NCBI RefSeq assembly: GCF_017908595.1
Contig: NZ_JAGKTL010000001.1
Coordinates: 789,001-853,000, forward strand
DNA length: 64,000 nt
From: Rhodothermus bifroesti
GTDB lineage: Bacteria; Bacteroidota; Rhodothermia; Rhodothermales; Rhodothermaceae
Direction: 5' to 3'
In this document: in pieces, positions 1 to 9,305 of the stretch
Layout: each line of letters opens with the position of its first letter
Position numbering within the stretch: the stretch's first letter is position 1
Notes under the pieces: generated by a model
Database searches by the model: none
What the model was told of the DNA's origin: nothing
Seen by the model: only the letters and a program-made list of their open reading frames with translations
Translations under genes and position numbers: made by a program

Positions 1-1251
1 CCCCCAGTGATTTCCAGTGTGGGACGGCCTACCTCTGTCCCGGGTAACGAACCAGTAACGGTTACCATTGAAGTGGCTCCCGATCCCAACCGACAGCTTG
101 CGCGCGTAGAGGTGCACTACTACACCAGCTCGAATCCCGATACCCAAGTGGTGCAGGCTACGGCTGCGGGGGGTAAGGCCATGGGCCCAGGTGTGCAGGC
201 CGTCTACCAAGCGCAAATTCCTGCAGCGCCCGATGGTGACTTTGTAATCTACTGGGTCGAAGCCGAAGACAACACCGGTGCGCGCACGCGCTCGCCTAAT
301 CAGAACTACCGTGTGCTTTATGGCGGTATTACACAGGTAGCTCATATTCAAGAGACCGCCACAGGTGGACCGGGTGGCAGTCCTTTTGCTGGGATCACGA
401 CCAACATGGATTTGCACGTCGTCGTCCAAAGCCAGCCGTCGGTTTCAGGTTTGGTTGCTGTACAGGACGATCCTAACCTGGGACCGTGGTCAGGCATCTT
501 ACTCAACCTGCCAAGCGGCGTGCGCGACACGCTCCAACGGGGCGACCGCTTGCATATCACGCGGGCAGAGATCCGCGAAAACTTTGATGTAACCGAACTG
601 CGCAATGTGACCCTTACCCGTGAGGGCAGAGGCGACTTCTACGGCTATAAAACGGTCACCACCAACGCCATGCGGGACTTAGCCATTGCCGAAGCCCATG
701 AAGGCATGCTCGTGCGCTTTGAGAATGTGACAATCATCAGTCCTGATGAAGGCTTTGGAGAATGGTCTTTCTCATCAGATGGCACGGCTGCAAACAAAGT
801 CAAAGCCGATGATCGATCGAATGCGGTGGCTTCAGACTTTGCTGTAAACACGTTCCGCGCAGGTGACCAGGTGAGCTTTATTCAGGGCATCTGGTGGTAT
901 TCGTTCGGCGAGTACAAGCTGGTGCCTGAAGATCCAGCTACCGACATCGGCACCATTACCGATGTAGAGCTACGGGAACATCTGCCAGCCACGTTTGGGC
1001 TCTTGCCAAACTACCCGAACCCATTTGCTGAGTTGACTACGCTGCGCTATGCGCTGCCCCAAACAGGGCCAGTACGACTTGAGGTGTTTGACCTGCTAGG
1101 GCGCCGAGTCGCTGTGCTCGTTGAAGGCGTGCAGCCAGCCGGTATCCATGAAATGAAGCTGGATGGCCGGAATCTCTCCAATGGGCTTTATGTCGTGCGC
1201 TTAACTACCGAATCCGGAACAGCCACGCGCACCATTGTGCGCATGAAGTAA
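1..1251 (+). CDS. T9SS-secreted protein with nuclease-associated OB-fold region, 5' truncated
   Basis: The reading frame is already open at base 1, so the N-terminus lies upstream; the GTG at 7 is not a credible start. What remains (about 416 residues) shows a beta-sandwich stretch ending in YWVEAEDNTG. This is followed by an OB-fold-like region (GLVAVQDD, then LQRGDRLHITRAEI) resembling the domain that accompanies secreted extracellular nucleases. The last 80 residues form a type IX secretion sorting domain (NYPNPF, VFDLLGRRVA, GLYVVRL). The protein is therefore probably exported through the outer membrane and anchored or released at the surface. It heads a surface operon that ends with a second T9SS-tagged enzyme of the nuclease/phosphatase fold. 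No catalytic nuclease motif is visible in the part present. The CTD is certain; the nuclease link is inference from the OB-like segment. Confidence 0.75.
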   Translation, partial: PPVISSVGRPTSVPGNEPVTVTIEVAPDPNRQLARVEVHYYTSSNPDTQVVQATAAGGKAMGPGVQAVYQAQIPAAPDGDFVIYWVEAEDNTGARTRSPNQNYRVLYGGITQVAHIQETATGGPGGSPFAGITTNMDLHVVVQSQPSVSGLVAVQDDPNLGPWSGILLNLPSGVRDTLQRGDRLHITRAEIRENFDVTELRNVTLTREGRGDFYGYKTVTTNAMRDLAIAEAHEGMLVRFENVTIISPDEGFGEWSFSSDGTAANKVKADDRSNAVASDFAVNTFRAGDQVSFIQGIWWYSFGEYKLVPEDPATDIGTITDVELREHLPATFGLLPNYPNPFAELTTLRYALPQTGPVRLEVFDLLGRRVAVLVEGVQPAGIHEMKLDGRNLSNGLYVVRLTTESGTATRTIVRMK

Positions 1252-1261
1252 TCGGCCTATG

Positions 1262-1301
1262 TTGCGTGGGCGGCAGCCTTCTAGGCTTGCCGCCCACGCA
1301 A
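1262..1301 (+). terminator. Strong stem-loop after the first gene
   Basis: Arms 1262-1278 and 1284-1301 are complementary over 17 pairs with a one-base bulge and a 5-base loop (ttcta). It begins 11 bases after the stop codon and has no T-run, so it may act as an attenuator or a 3' stability element rather than a full terminator. Its position inside the upstream extension of the next reading frame argues that the next gene starts after it, at 1319. Confidence 0.7.
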
Positions 1302-1318
1302 ATGCAAAACCGCATCCC

Positions 1319-2914
1319 ATGCGCACGCTGCTAAAAATAGGCTTCCTAAGCGGATTGATGCTGGGCGGCTGCGATACCGGTTTTATGGGGACGCCCCTAC
1401 CGAACCAGCCTCCCGAGACGTACCTGAGCGTACGCGACAGCTCGCTGGTCGACAAGCTTCCCGAGCGCCTCGTCAGCACAGTGTATGTAGCTTGGACAGG
1501 CGACGACCCGGATGGCTATGTCGTGGCTTATGAGCTGCGTTATTACGCGCTGGGCTTAAGTCCCCCTGGCTGGATTCGGACTACGCGAAACGACACGCTA
1601 ATCGTACTGCCTATAGAAGCAGGGAGTCAGACCGCCGACGTGGTTTTCGAAGTGCGCGCGATTGACAATGAAGCTCTGGCCGATCCCACACCGGCGCGCA
1701 CGGTCTTCCCCATTCGCAACTCACCTCCTGAAATCCGTTTGGTGGGTTTTGAGCTGCCTCCAGATACCACGTTCCCGGTCTTTTCTTTTAGCTGGCAGGT
1801 TTCCGATCCCGACGGCGCTATAAACCTAGCCCGCATTGAGGTGAGCTTCAACGACTCGAGCCAGTTTGTTGCGTTGCCGCCCGAAGTTGACTTTGTGACG
1901 TTTGTGGGCAACGTTGACCGGGACGACCCCCTGCAGCTTGAGACCAGCGCTCGGGTATACACGGGGCGTGCATTCCGCTCTACAACCATCGAAGTGCCTG
2001 GGTTGCGTCTTGATGCGGAGAACACGTTGTATGTGCGGGCAGTGGATCAGGCCGAGGCCCGCAGTCGTCTTGTCCACTACACCTGGCATGTTAAAAAGCC
2101 TAAAAGCCGGGTGTTGCTTGTAAACGACTATCGCAAGGCCACCGGTGGGGTGGTTATGGCCTATCATCGGGCGATTTTGCGCGACTATCTGCCTGCGGGA
2201 ATGCCTATCGATGAATGGGACCTCTCCCAACCCTATGTGACTGGTTCGGCAGGCAATACGCCGCGCTCTGATGCACTGCCTCCAGTAGCCGACCCAACAT
2301 TGCGGCAAACCCTAGCGCTTTGGGACTATATCTACTGGGTTTCAACTGCAACCGTCAACAGCATTGTGGGCAACAACTTGCCCTATGCTGCTGGGGTTAT
2401 GGATCTGTTCTTCGAGCAAGGCGGGCGCATCTTGGTGCATAGTCCGGTTACCCAGCCGCGTGACCCAGAGGCCAACTTAGGCAATCCTGCTATTTTGATG
2501 CTTCCGCTAAGTGATTTGCTTGTGCTGCCCGATTCGGTGCGGCGGCTCGAGTTGGCTAGTGGTGCAGCCATTACACCTGTAAATGTGCTGCCCCGCACCG
2601 GAGAGTCGCTGCCACCGCTTAAAGCCCATCGGTTCTTTATTAACGAGCTGCCGTACTTTGCCGAGGGCGGAGCAGTTGTGCCTTTGTACGAAGCAGACTA
2701 TCAGTATTTAAACCGAGCTGGGCAGCGACGTCCATGGCCGCGTCCACGTACCATAGCTTCGATAAGCGCAGATGCGCGTGTAGCGCTCTTTGGGTTGCCA
2801 TTGGTGAATGAGCTCACCGGCGGACCTGAGCTGGTTGGTGCTGATGGCGATCCAGAAGCCGGCCGCCAGGCTGTCATGCGGTTGCTGCAAAGTCTTGGAT
2901 TCCCCCAACGATGA
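1319..2914 (+). CDS. Surface lipoprotein with Ig-like repeats and a C-terminal Rossmann-like domain
   Basis: Starting at the ATG at 1319 gives a textbook lipoprotein signal (MRTLLKIGFLSGLMLGGC), with the lipidated Cys near residue 18. The upstream ATG at 1259 would place coding sequence across the hairpin at 1262-1301. Residues about 35-250 hold two fibronectin/Ig-like units, recognisable by the DPDGYVVAYELRYY and VSDPDGAINLARIEVSF segments. The C-terminal half begins with KSRVLLVNDY and contains WDYIYWV and FEQGGRILVHSP. This looks like a glutamine-amidotransferase/flavodoxin-like alpha-beta domain of unknown substrate. Its stop overlaps the TonB-receptor start by four bases (ATGA), implying co-translation and a role as a surface partner of that receptor. 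No function can be assigned. Confidence 0.75.
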   Translation: MRTLLKIGFLSGLMLGGCDTGFMGTPLPNQPPETYLSVRDSSLVDKLPERLVSTVYVAWTGDDPDGYVVAYELRYYALGLSPPGWIRTTRNDTLIVLPIEAGSQTADVVFEVRAIDNEALADPTPARTVFPIRNSPPEIRLVGFELPPDTTFPVFSFSWQVSDPDGAINLARIEVSFNDSSQFVALPPEVDFVTFVGNVDRDDPLQLETSARVYTGRAFRSTTIEVPGLRLDAENTLYVRAVDQAEARSRLVHYTWHVKKPKSRVLLVNDYRKATGGVVMAYHRAILRDYLPAGMPIDEWDLSQPYVTGSAGNTPRSDALPPVADPTLRQTLALWDYIYWVSTATVNSIVGNNLPYAAGVMDLFFEQGGRILVHSPVTQPRDPEANLGNPAILMLPLSDLLVLPDSVRRLELASGAAITPVNVLPRTGESLPPLKAHRFFINELPYFAEGGAVVPLYEADYQYLNRAGQRRPWPRPRTIASISADARVALFGLPLVNELTGGPELVGADGDPEAGRQAVMRLLQSLGFPQR

Positions 2915-5832
2915 GTGCCCCTATTGCTACATACAGACTACAAAAACTAGGACTGCTGGTTTTCTTGTTGTTGTGGACCTTGCCGGCGCAAGCCCAGGGG
3001 AGCTTGGCAGGCAGGGTACGCGACGAACGCGGGGAGCCGTTACCTGGTGTGAACGTGATCGTTGTAGGCACAGCCTACGGTGCAGCAACCGATCTGGAGG
3101 GACGTTTTCGCATTGATGGATTGCGCCCGGGGGAGTATTCGGTGCGCGTGTCATTTGTAGGGTTTGAAACGGTGCTTTTTACAGGGGTGCGCGTGCGCGA
3201 GGGTGAAGTAACTGCGCTGGAGGTCACGCTACGCGAGCAGGTTGTGGTGGGGGAAGAAGTGGTGGTAGTCGGTGCGCGCCCGCTGATCGATGTAGAACAG
3301 TCCTCTAGTGCCTATGTGGTTTCCCGTGAGCAGATCGAAGCGGCACCGTTGCGCTCGGTGCAGGAAGTCGTTGGTCAGCAGGCAGGGGTGCTGCGTGACC
3401 CGACGGGCCTGTACATTCGGGGTGGGCGTGCCTATGAAACTGGCTACTATGTCGACGGCGTTTCAGCCCGCGACCCACTGGCAGGTACAGGCTTTGGACT
3501 CGATTTAGGCACCAACGCTTTTCAGGAAGTCGAAGTCATCACAGGCGGCCTTGATGCCCGCTATGGCGACGTCACCTCAGGTGTGGTGAGCATCCAAACC
3601 CGCGAAGGCGGCGAGCGCTTTTCGGGCACCTTTACGCACAAGCGGGATAACTTCGGCAGCCTGAACGAAAGCTGGGGCAGCAACTTTCACGAAGACCTCT
3701 ACGAGCTAACCTTTGGTGGGCCGCTCGGCACCCAGAAGCTTCGCTTCTTTGCCGCTGGTCAGGTCCAGCTCTCTGATGGATTTACACGGCACGTCTCCGA
3801 TCCCGACTCGGTGCGCTCCTCCCTGGTGCGCTGGAATTTTCTGCTGCCACGGGCCAACAATCGCTGGAATGGCTTTTTAAAGCTTACCTATGCCCCCTGG
3901 CCTGGGTTAAAGCTGCAAGGCGCTTATCAGCGCTCCTTGACTGTCAACCAAAACACCCGCATGTTGCAGGTAACGGGCAACGAGGCGGTGGTTGCACCGG
4001 GCTTCCAGTACGCTTTCATCCTTCAACCTGAAAATGCCAATACTTTTGCGCACGACAACGTGCTGGCTTATTTGAAAGCTTCGCATGTGATCAATGAGCG
4101 CTCATTTTATGAAGTGCAGCTTAGCCGCCTATTCACCCGGCTGCGTGCCGATGCCAACGGGCGGCGCTGGCGGCCCCGGGCTGTGACCAGCGAGCTGGAC
4201 CCAAGTAGCATCGTCACCTATCCTGCAGCCCTTTTCGTGGATGAAAATGGCCAACCCTTCGATCCAAACGCGCTTTTTGTGCTTCCTGGGCCTGGACTAT
4301 TCAACAACGGAGGTATTGCTACACGCTTTCACGATCACTTCGCCGAAGAATGGACGTTGCTGGGCAGCTATACGCTCTTCTCGGTAGACCGAAACCATCG
4401 CTTGAATGCAGGCCTGGAGGTCAAGTTGAACGACTACCAATGGATCGATGTGATTCGACCCTGGGTAGGCGCACCGATTGGTTCAGAAACCGCTGAAGCT
4501 ACCGGTCGATTGGGTGAAAGTGCGGACATTTGGCGTGTTAAGCCGCGCCGAGGGGCGTTGTTCGCAACCGGACAAGTACGCTACCGGGGGCTCATTCTCA
4601 ATACCGGGCTCCGACTAGAATGGTGGTCGCCCGGACGCTACGTCGATCGACTGGTAGAGGACCCCAGGGCGCCTATTCTGGAAACGGTCCGCCAAGCCTA
4701 TAAAGACGGCACCGTGCCTTTTTTAGGGCTGCGTACCAAGTTCTTCCTACTACCCCGGCTGCGCGTGTCGTTTCCTATTCGGGAAAATCAGGTGCTCTTT
4801 TTCAATTACGGCCGCTCCACGCGCCTGCCCCACCCAACGTTCGTCTATGCAGGACTCGACCCGTTTTACCAAGACCGATCGTTTTTTGCCGACTTGGGTA
4901 ATCCTAACCTAAACCCGGAAGTGGACATCTCCTACGAGCTGGGCCTGCGCTACCAGCTTAGCAGCAACGATGTGCTCAGCCTAACGGCTTTCTGGCGAGA
5001 TAAGTATGATTTTATCACCGTTGAAAACGTCGTTATTCGTGATCCCACCGGCCGCGAGACCGTCCGTGCCTTCCGCATTAATGGGGACTTTGCGCGCGTG
5101 CGCGGGCTAGAAGCCAGTTACCTCAAACGCATTGGCGACTGGTTTCTTGGGCAAATAGCCGGTACCTTCTCTCGGGCTACCGGACTAAGCTCAACCAACA
5201 ATGACGCTTTGGTGCAATTTTTGGCCCGAGGCGACATTGAAAACACATTCGAGACACCACTGGCTTGGGACCGGCCGCTCGACGCAAAGGCCAGCGTGAC
5301 ATTTACGTATGATCGACCCCAGCCTTTACTGGGGCTCCCTGGCTTGAACCGATTGCAAGTGTTCCTGTCCTCAACGTTTCGAAGTGGACAGCGCTATACC
5401 CCGGCCGAGTTCAAGGGCTATCAAACGAATCCCTTTACGGGCGAACCTAACTGGAGGCCGATTTATGAGCTTGTCTCTGCGCCAACAGCGCGCTATAGCC
5501 GTCTAGGTGAGCCCTGGTGGTGGTTCGACCTGGCGCTACGCCGACGCATTCGTTTGGGACGAACCGATTTGGAGCTTTCCTTGGAAGTCACCAACCTGTT
5601 CAACCAGAAAAACAGTGTGATCATCAACCCGGTCACAGGTAAAGCCTATCCAGACGTAGACCCACAGAAAACGAATTTCGCTGCCTTGCGCGGTAACCGT
5701 AACTTTGATGTGCCTATCGATGTGCGTGACCCGCGCTATGAAGACCCGCGTACGGCCGGACTGCCCCCACTTAACCCTGCGCGCTTTCTGCCTCCGCGTC
5801 ATGTGTTGTTGGGTATTTCCTATGCGTTTTAA
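2911..5832 (+). CDS. TonB-dependent outer-membrane receptor
   Basis: A 973-residue TonB-dependent receptor. A signal peptide ends around AQAQG (residue 29). A carboxypeptidase-regulatory-like domain follows at about residues 31-115 (GRVRDERGEPLPGVNV and a YSVRVSFVGFE strand). The plug is at about 130-240 (LYIRGGRAYETGYYVDGVSARDPL, GGLDARYGDVTSGVVSI), and the rest is the 22-strand barrel ending in LLGISYAF, a typical barrel C-terminus. The family imports large or scarce substrates using TonB/ExbBD energy. No SusD-like gene is adjacent, so it is not a classic SusCD pair. It overlaps the lipoprotein before it (ATGA) and the PorV-like gene after it (11 bases). The substrate is unknown; the flanking nuclease-type proteins suggest nucleic-acid-derived or phosphorylated compounds. 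Confidence 0.92.
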   Translation: MSAPIATYRLQKLGLLVFLLLWTLPAQAQGSLAGRVRDERGEPLPGVNVIVVGTAYGAATDLEGRFRIDGLRPGEYSVRVSFVGFETVLFTGVRVREGEVTALEVTLREQVVVGEEVVVVGARPLIDVEQSSSAYVVSREQIEAAPLRSVQEVVGQQAGVLRDPTGLYIRGGRAYETGYYVDGVSARDPLAGTGFGLDLGTNAFQEVEVITGGLDARYGDVTSGVVSIQTREGGERFSGTFTHKRDNFGSLNESWGSNFHEDLYELTFGGPLGTQKLRFFAAGQVQLSDGFTRHVSDPDSVRSSLVRWNFLLPRANNRWNGFLKLTYAPWPGLKLQGAYQRSLTVNQNTRMLQVTGNEAVVAPGFQYAFILQPENANTFAHDNVLAYLKASHVINERSFYEVQLSRLFTRLRADANGRRWRPRAVTSELDPSSIVTYPAALFVDENGQPFDPNALFVLPGPGLFNNGGIATRFHDHFAEEWTLLGSYTLFSVDRNHRLNAGLEVKLNDYQWIDVIRPWVGAPIGSETAEATGRLGESADIWRVKPRRGALFATGQVRYRGLILNTGLRLEWWSPGRYVDRLVEDPRAPILETVRQAYKDGTVPFLGLRTKFFLLPRLRVSFPIRENQVLFFNYGRSTRLPHPTFVYAGLDPFYQDRSFFADLGNPNLNPEVDISYELGLRYQLSSNDVLSLTAFWRDKYDFITVENVVIRDPTGRETVRAFRINGDFARVRGLEASYLKRIGDWFLGQIAGTFSRATGLSSTNNDALVQFLARGDIENTFETPLAWDRPLDAKASVTFTYDRPQPLLGLPGLNRLQVFLSSTFRSGQRYTPAEFKGYQTNPFTGEPNWRPIYELVSAPTARYSRLGEPWWWFDLALRRRIRLGRTDLELSLEVTNLFNQKNSVIINPVTGKAYPDVDPQKTNFAALRGNRNFDVPIDVRDPRYEDPRTAGLPPLNPARFLPPRHVLLGISYAF

Positions 5833-6850
5833 GCTGCTAAAACGGGTGCTTGTATGCCTTTTACTGGGCGTGGTAGCGCTCGGCCGGACAGCCTATGCGC
5901 AACTTTTGCCTTCTTATGGGCGAGACCGGGCGGGTACATCAGGGTTTCAGTTCTTGAAGATTCCGCTTGATGCGCGTTCGGCTGCTTTAGGCGAAACGGT
6001 AGTTGCCCATGCCTTCGATGCTTCGGCGCTGTTTTGGAATCCCGCCTTAGCAGCGCAGGTCGAGAAGTTTCAGATTGGCCTAGGTCATACGGCTTATTTT
6101 GTCGATGTGCGGCTCGATTATTGGGCGCTGCTTGTACCGCTTTCTCGAAGTGGCGTCCGCTTAGGGCTGAGCCTGCAAATGCTGGACTCGGGCGAAATGC
6201 CGGTTACTACCGAGTTTCAGCCTTATGGCACCGGAGAAATGTTTCAGTTCCGAGATGTAGCTTTAGGGGTTTCGTTTGCTCAGCCGTTGACCGATCTGTT
6301 TAGCTATGGCCTCACGGCACGCTACGTGCGGGAAAGCGTGGCTGGATTGGTTGCGCAGACAGTGCTCTTAGACCTGGGCATTTTCTATCGTGTAGGGGAT
6401 ACTGGCGTGCAAATGGGCATGGCTATCCGACATTTTGGGTTTGACGGCCGTCCCAAAGGCCGTTTAGAACGTCCCATGATTGGCGGAGAAGGCCGCGTGC
6501 AGGAGACCCATTTTGATGTTATCACACCCCCAACTACGTTTTTGCTCGGCTTTAGTTATGCCCTTTGGCAGCATCACCCGCAGCATCGGCTCGCGTTGTT
6601 AGGACAACTCACCAAGCCTAACGATAATGCGGAAAGCTTTAACATAGGCACGGAGTACACTTGGAATCGAACCTTATTCGTGCGCATAGGCTATCGCTTG
6701 GGTGTGGAAGAAATGCGCATGCCAACGCTGGGTGTGGGTTTGCAGCTTCCAGAAGTGTTCTCGGGCTTAGGCGCTCGTTTTGATTACGGCTTCCAAAACC
6801 TGGAACGGCTAGGTACGGTGCATCGCGTCGGGCTTAATCTGGAATGGTAA
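5822..6850 (+). CDS. PorV/PorQ-family outer-membrane beta-barrel protein
   Basis: The start at 5822 (MRFKLLKRVLVCLLLGVVAL) gives a signal peptide cleaved after AYAQ and an 11-base overlap with the receptor gene. Longer frames upstream lie wholly inside that gene. The mature protein begins with the family signature: FLKIPLDARSAALGETVVA, then ASALFWNPALAAQ. It continues as a FadL-like barrel. In T9SS bacteria PorV shuttles cargo to the attachment complex, and paralogues of this family are often encoded next to specific T9SS cargo. Here it sits between two T9SS-tagged products, so a dedicated cargo-handling role is plausible but not shown. The next gene begins inside its last codons (6844). Confidence 0.82.
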   Translation: MRFKLLKRVLVCLLLGVVALGRTAYAQLLPSYGRDRAGTSGFQFLKIPLDARSAALGETVVAHAFDASALFWNPALAAQVEKFQIGLGHTAYFVDVRLDYWALLVPLSRSGVRLGLSLQMLDSGEMPVTTEFQPYGTGEMFQFRDVALGVSFAQPLTDLFSYGLTARYVRESVAGLVAQTVLLDLGIFYRVGDTGVQMGMAIRHFGFDGRPKGRLERPMIGGEGRVQETHFDVITPPTTFLLGFSYALWQHHPQHRLALLGQLTKPNDNAESFNIGTEYTWNRTLFVRIGYRLGVEEMRMPTLGVGLQLPEVFSGLGARFDYGFQNLERLGTVHRVGLNLEW

Positions 6851-8124
6851 CCATGAGAACCAGTAAGGGCAACCAGAAACGATCTTTCGGCCCGATGCTA
6901 CTGGCTATGGCGTTGGGCTTGCTGCTAGCTGGATGCGATGCGCTGCTGGGCAGTAAGCAAGACCCCACCACGGAAGAAATTTTCCGCGTAGGACGTAGCG
7001 AGCCAGGTCTGTTTCGCGAAGTAGAGTATGTTCCCCTTTTTCCTTTTTACACGCTAGGAGGTGATGGCGCTCCGCTCCAAGCGCCCCAAGATGTATACGT
7101 AGGCTTCGATACGTTTATCTATGTGGTGGATGCTCGCGGGCTGCACGTGCTGGATCAAGCTGGACGGCCCGCCCTTTTTATTCCCATACCTGGAGGAGCA
7201 ACTTCGGTTATTCAAGATCGGCGGCTGCATGTGTACGTAACAGCACGTCGGGATACCCTGATCGGCAACCGCACGTGGAACTTGCCGGTTGTGCTGCGCT
7301 ACGCAGGGATTCCTACCGGCAACCCACAATTGGTAGACATCATCTGGCATCCGTTTGACGATCGCTCACGCCGACTTAACCGGCCTGATCCTATCCCAAC
7401 GGATGAGGAGGTTGCCTTTACAGGTGTAGCTGTGCTGGCCAACAACGCGATCTACGTCGCTCGGCGAGGCCCGGTCAATGACCCGACTTCTGCGATTTTG
7501 CCTCATAACACCATCTTGGAGTTTACGCCTGAAGGCCTCAATACCCAAGCGCTGGTAACGCTTGATCCGAGGCAACCCACGCTACGCAGCGCGGTCAATC
7601 CAGCCGATGTGTTGACGTTTGTGCATCCGCCGCAGCGTACTACGTTCCCGTTTTCACGTGACTTCTACATTGCCCAAACGCCTCCTGAGGGCGAACGGCT
7701 GCGCTATGCCGTACTGTCGATCCGGGCTGTGGAGACGCCCGATGGCATTGAGTACCGCCCAGATGCCGAAAAAATCCAAATCGTAGGGGATACCACGCGA
7801 GGTGAAGGGTTCCTGTACGAAGAGTTTAAGTTTGCCTGCCCCTCGGACTTGGCCTTTGCGGCCGATGGCACCAACTATCTGTTTGTGCTGGACGCCTGCA
7901 AAGACAGTTTGTTTGTCTTTACCGCAGCAGGTGTCGAGGGTGTGGCCCCGCCGCCTGGCTCATCCAGCACCCGACCCGTCGTGGTGTCCTTTGGCGGTCG
8001 TGGTGATGGCGCGCGCCAGTTTAACCGTCCCCAAGGCGTCGCTTATGGGCGTCGCATTGTCTACGTGGCCGATACAGGCAACCATCGCATTTCACGTTTT
8101 CGGCTCAACACCGATTTCGAATGA
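6844..8124 (+). CDS. NHL-repeat surface lipoprotein
   Basis: The signal peptide carries a lipobox, LLLAGC, with the lipidated Cys near residue 31. A second ATG at 6853 is an equally good start. The mature chain shows beta-propeller blades: DVYVGFDTFIYVVDARGLHVL near the N-terminus and a clear NHL repeat at the C-terminus (ARQFNRPQGVAYG, YVADTGNHRISRFRLN). NHL propellers bind proteins, sugars or nucleic acids. The gene overlaps the PorV-like gene upstream (7 bases) and the secreted EEP enzyme downstream (8121-8124, ATGA). It is therefore part of one translational unit and probably a surface component of the same receptor assembly. The specific ligand is unknown. Confidence 0.78.
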   Translation: MVTMRTSKGNQKRSFGPMLLAMALGLLLAGCDALLGSKQDPTTEEIFRVGRSEPGLFREVEYVPLFPFYTLGGDGAPLQAPQDVYVGFDTFIYVVDARGLHVLDQAGRPALFIPIPGGATSVIQDRRLHVYVTARRDTLIGNRTWNLPVVLRYAGIPTGNPQLVDIIWHPFDDRSRRLNRPDPIPTDEEVAFTGVAVLANNAIYVARRGPVNDPTSAILPHNTILEFTPEGLNTQALVTLDPRQPTLRSAVNPADVLTFVHPPQRTTFPFSRDFYIAQTPPEGERLRYAVLSIRAVETPDGIEYRPDAEKIQIVGDTTRGEGFLYEEFKFACPSDLAFAADGTNYLFVLDACKDSLFVFTAAGVEGVAPPPGSSSTRPVVVSFGGRGDGARQFNRPQGVAYGRRIVYVADTGNHRISRFRLNTDFE

Positions 8125-9305
8125 AGGCGCGGTTGATTGGCGTTTTTTGGTGGGTTGCTGTTTCGGCCTGGGCACAGATTCCTCAGGTAGGAACCCCGAT
8201 TACCCTAGAAGTAGCCACGTGGAACGTAACGTGGTTTGGCGATCCTTCCTACGGACCTTCGGATGAAGCGCGGCAGCAGGCAAACGTGCGCCAGGTCCTC
8301 GAACAAAGCGCCATAGATCTTTGGGCGTTGCAAGAAGTCGCTAATCCGGCAGCCTTTTGGGCATTGCTCGATAGTCTGGGTAGCGACTACGAAGGGATCC
8401 TTGGCCAGAACGCTTCGCCTGCCGTAACGCAGCGATTGGCTTTTGTCTACCGACGCAGCGTGGTGCAGCGCCGTCGCACCGAGCAGCTCCTAAGTGAATT
8501 TGCTGAAGCGTTCGCCTACCGGCCCCCCTTGCTGCTGGAAGCAACCATCCGACTGCCCGATACAACGCTAACCGTGATCTTTATCACCTTGCACCTTAAG
8601 TCGGGCAGTAACCTAGACGACTACAGACGTCGCCAAGAAGCTGCGCAACGCCTCAAAAATCGATTGGATCTACTCTATCCCAATCGACCCGTAGTCGTGC
8701 TCGGAGACTGGAACGACGAGCTGCACGGCTCCATCATCTCTGGGCTACCCTCTCCTTTTGAAGACTTTCGTACCGACACCGCGCACTACCGCTTTCTTAC
8801 CGAAACGCTCGACGCTGCCAACCTGCCAACCTGGTGTGGTAGCAGCAGCACTTGTCGGACCGGATCAACGCTGGATCATATGCTCATCACCGACGAATTG
8901 TTTGGCGCCTATGAGGAAAGCTCAACCGATCGCTTTACGGCACTGCTTGAGGCCATCCCAGGTTACGTGTTTTCTACCTCCGATCATCTGCCTGTCTACG
9001 CCCGCTTTCAATTTAGCCGCACTGCTGCTGTGGGCGAAGCGCTGACCCGTGAGCCCTGGACCCTACACCTTTATCCTAATCCGGCGCGCACGCAGGTTAC
9101 GCTGCGTTGGGAGCGCCGCGGGCATGCGGCGCAGGTGCGGCTTTGGGACATGCTGGGTCGGGAGGTGGCCCGTCATCTGCTGCCGGTTCAGGCAGGTATG
9201 CAAGCCCTTACGCTTTCCCTAGAAGGATTTCCTGCAGGAGTCTACTTGGTTGAAGTATGCGAAGGGGGGAGGCGGCTCACTCAGCCGCTGGTACGCCTTC
9301 CCTAG
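8121..9305 (+). CDS. T9SS-secreted endonuclease/exonuclease/phosphatase-family enzyme
   Basis: A signal peptide (about 1-19, ending AWAQ) precedes an endonuclease/exonuclease/phosphatase (EEP) domain at about residues 28-300. The usual catalytic elements are visible: ATWNVTWFG, WALQEV (metal-binding Glu), TLHLKSGSN, VVLGDWND (Asp/Asn pair), STLDHMLI, and a terminal SDHLPVYARF with the catalytic His. The C-terminal 80 residues are a T9SS sorting domain (LYPNPARTQVTLRW, DMLGREVARH). The EEP fold covers DNases, phosphodiesterases and sphingomyelinases, so the substrate is not fixed. Export to the cell surface together with a TonB receptor points to external degradation of DNA or another phosphodiester. 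It overlaps the convergent dipeptidase gene by 29 bases. Confidence 0.88.
   Translation: MKARLIGVFWWVAVSAWAQIPQVGTPITLEVATWNVTWFGDPSYGPSDEARQQANVRQVLEQSAIDLWALQEVANPAAFWALLDSLGSDYEGILGQNASPAVTQRLAFVYRRSVVQRRRTEQLLSEFAEAFAYRPPLLLEATIRLPDTTLTVIFITLHLKSGSNLDDYRRRQEAAQRLKNRLDLLYPNRPVVVLGDWNDELHGSIISGLPSPFEDFRTDTAHYRFLTETLDAANLPTWCGSSSTCRTGSTLDHMLITDELFGAYEESSTDRFTALLEAIPGYVFSTSDHLPVYARFQFSRTAAVGEALTREPWTLHLYPNPARTQVTLRWERRGHAAQVRLWDMLGREVARHLLPVQAGMQALTLSLEGFPAGVYLVEVCEGGRRLTQPLVRLP

Noticed and set aside
1259-1318. Longer start for the lipoprotein gene at 1259
   Set aside because: It would code through the strong hairpin at 1262-1301 and bury the lipoprotein signal peptide 20 residues inside the chain.
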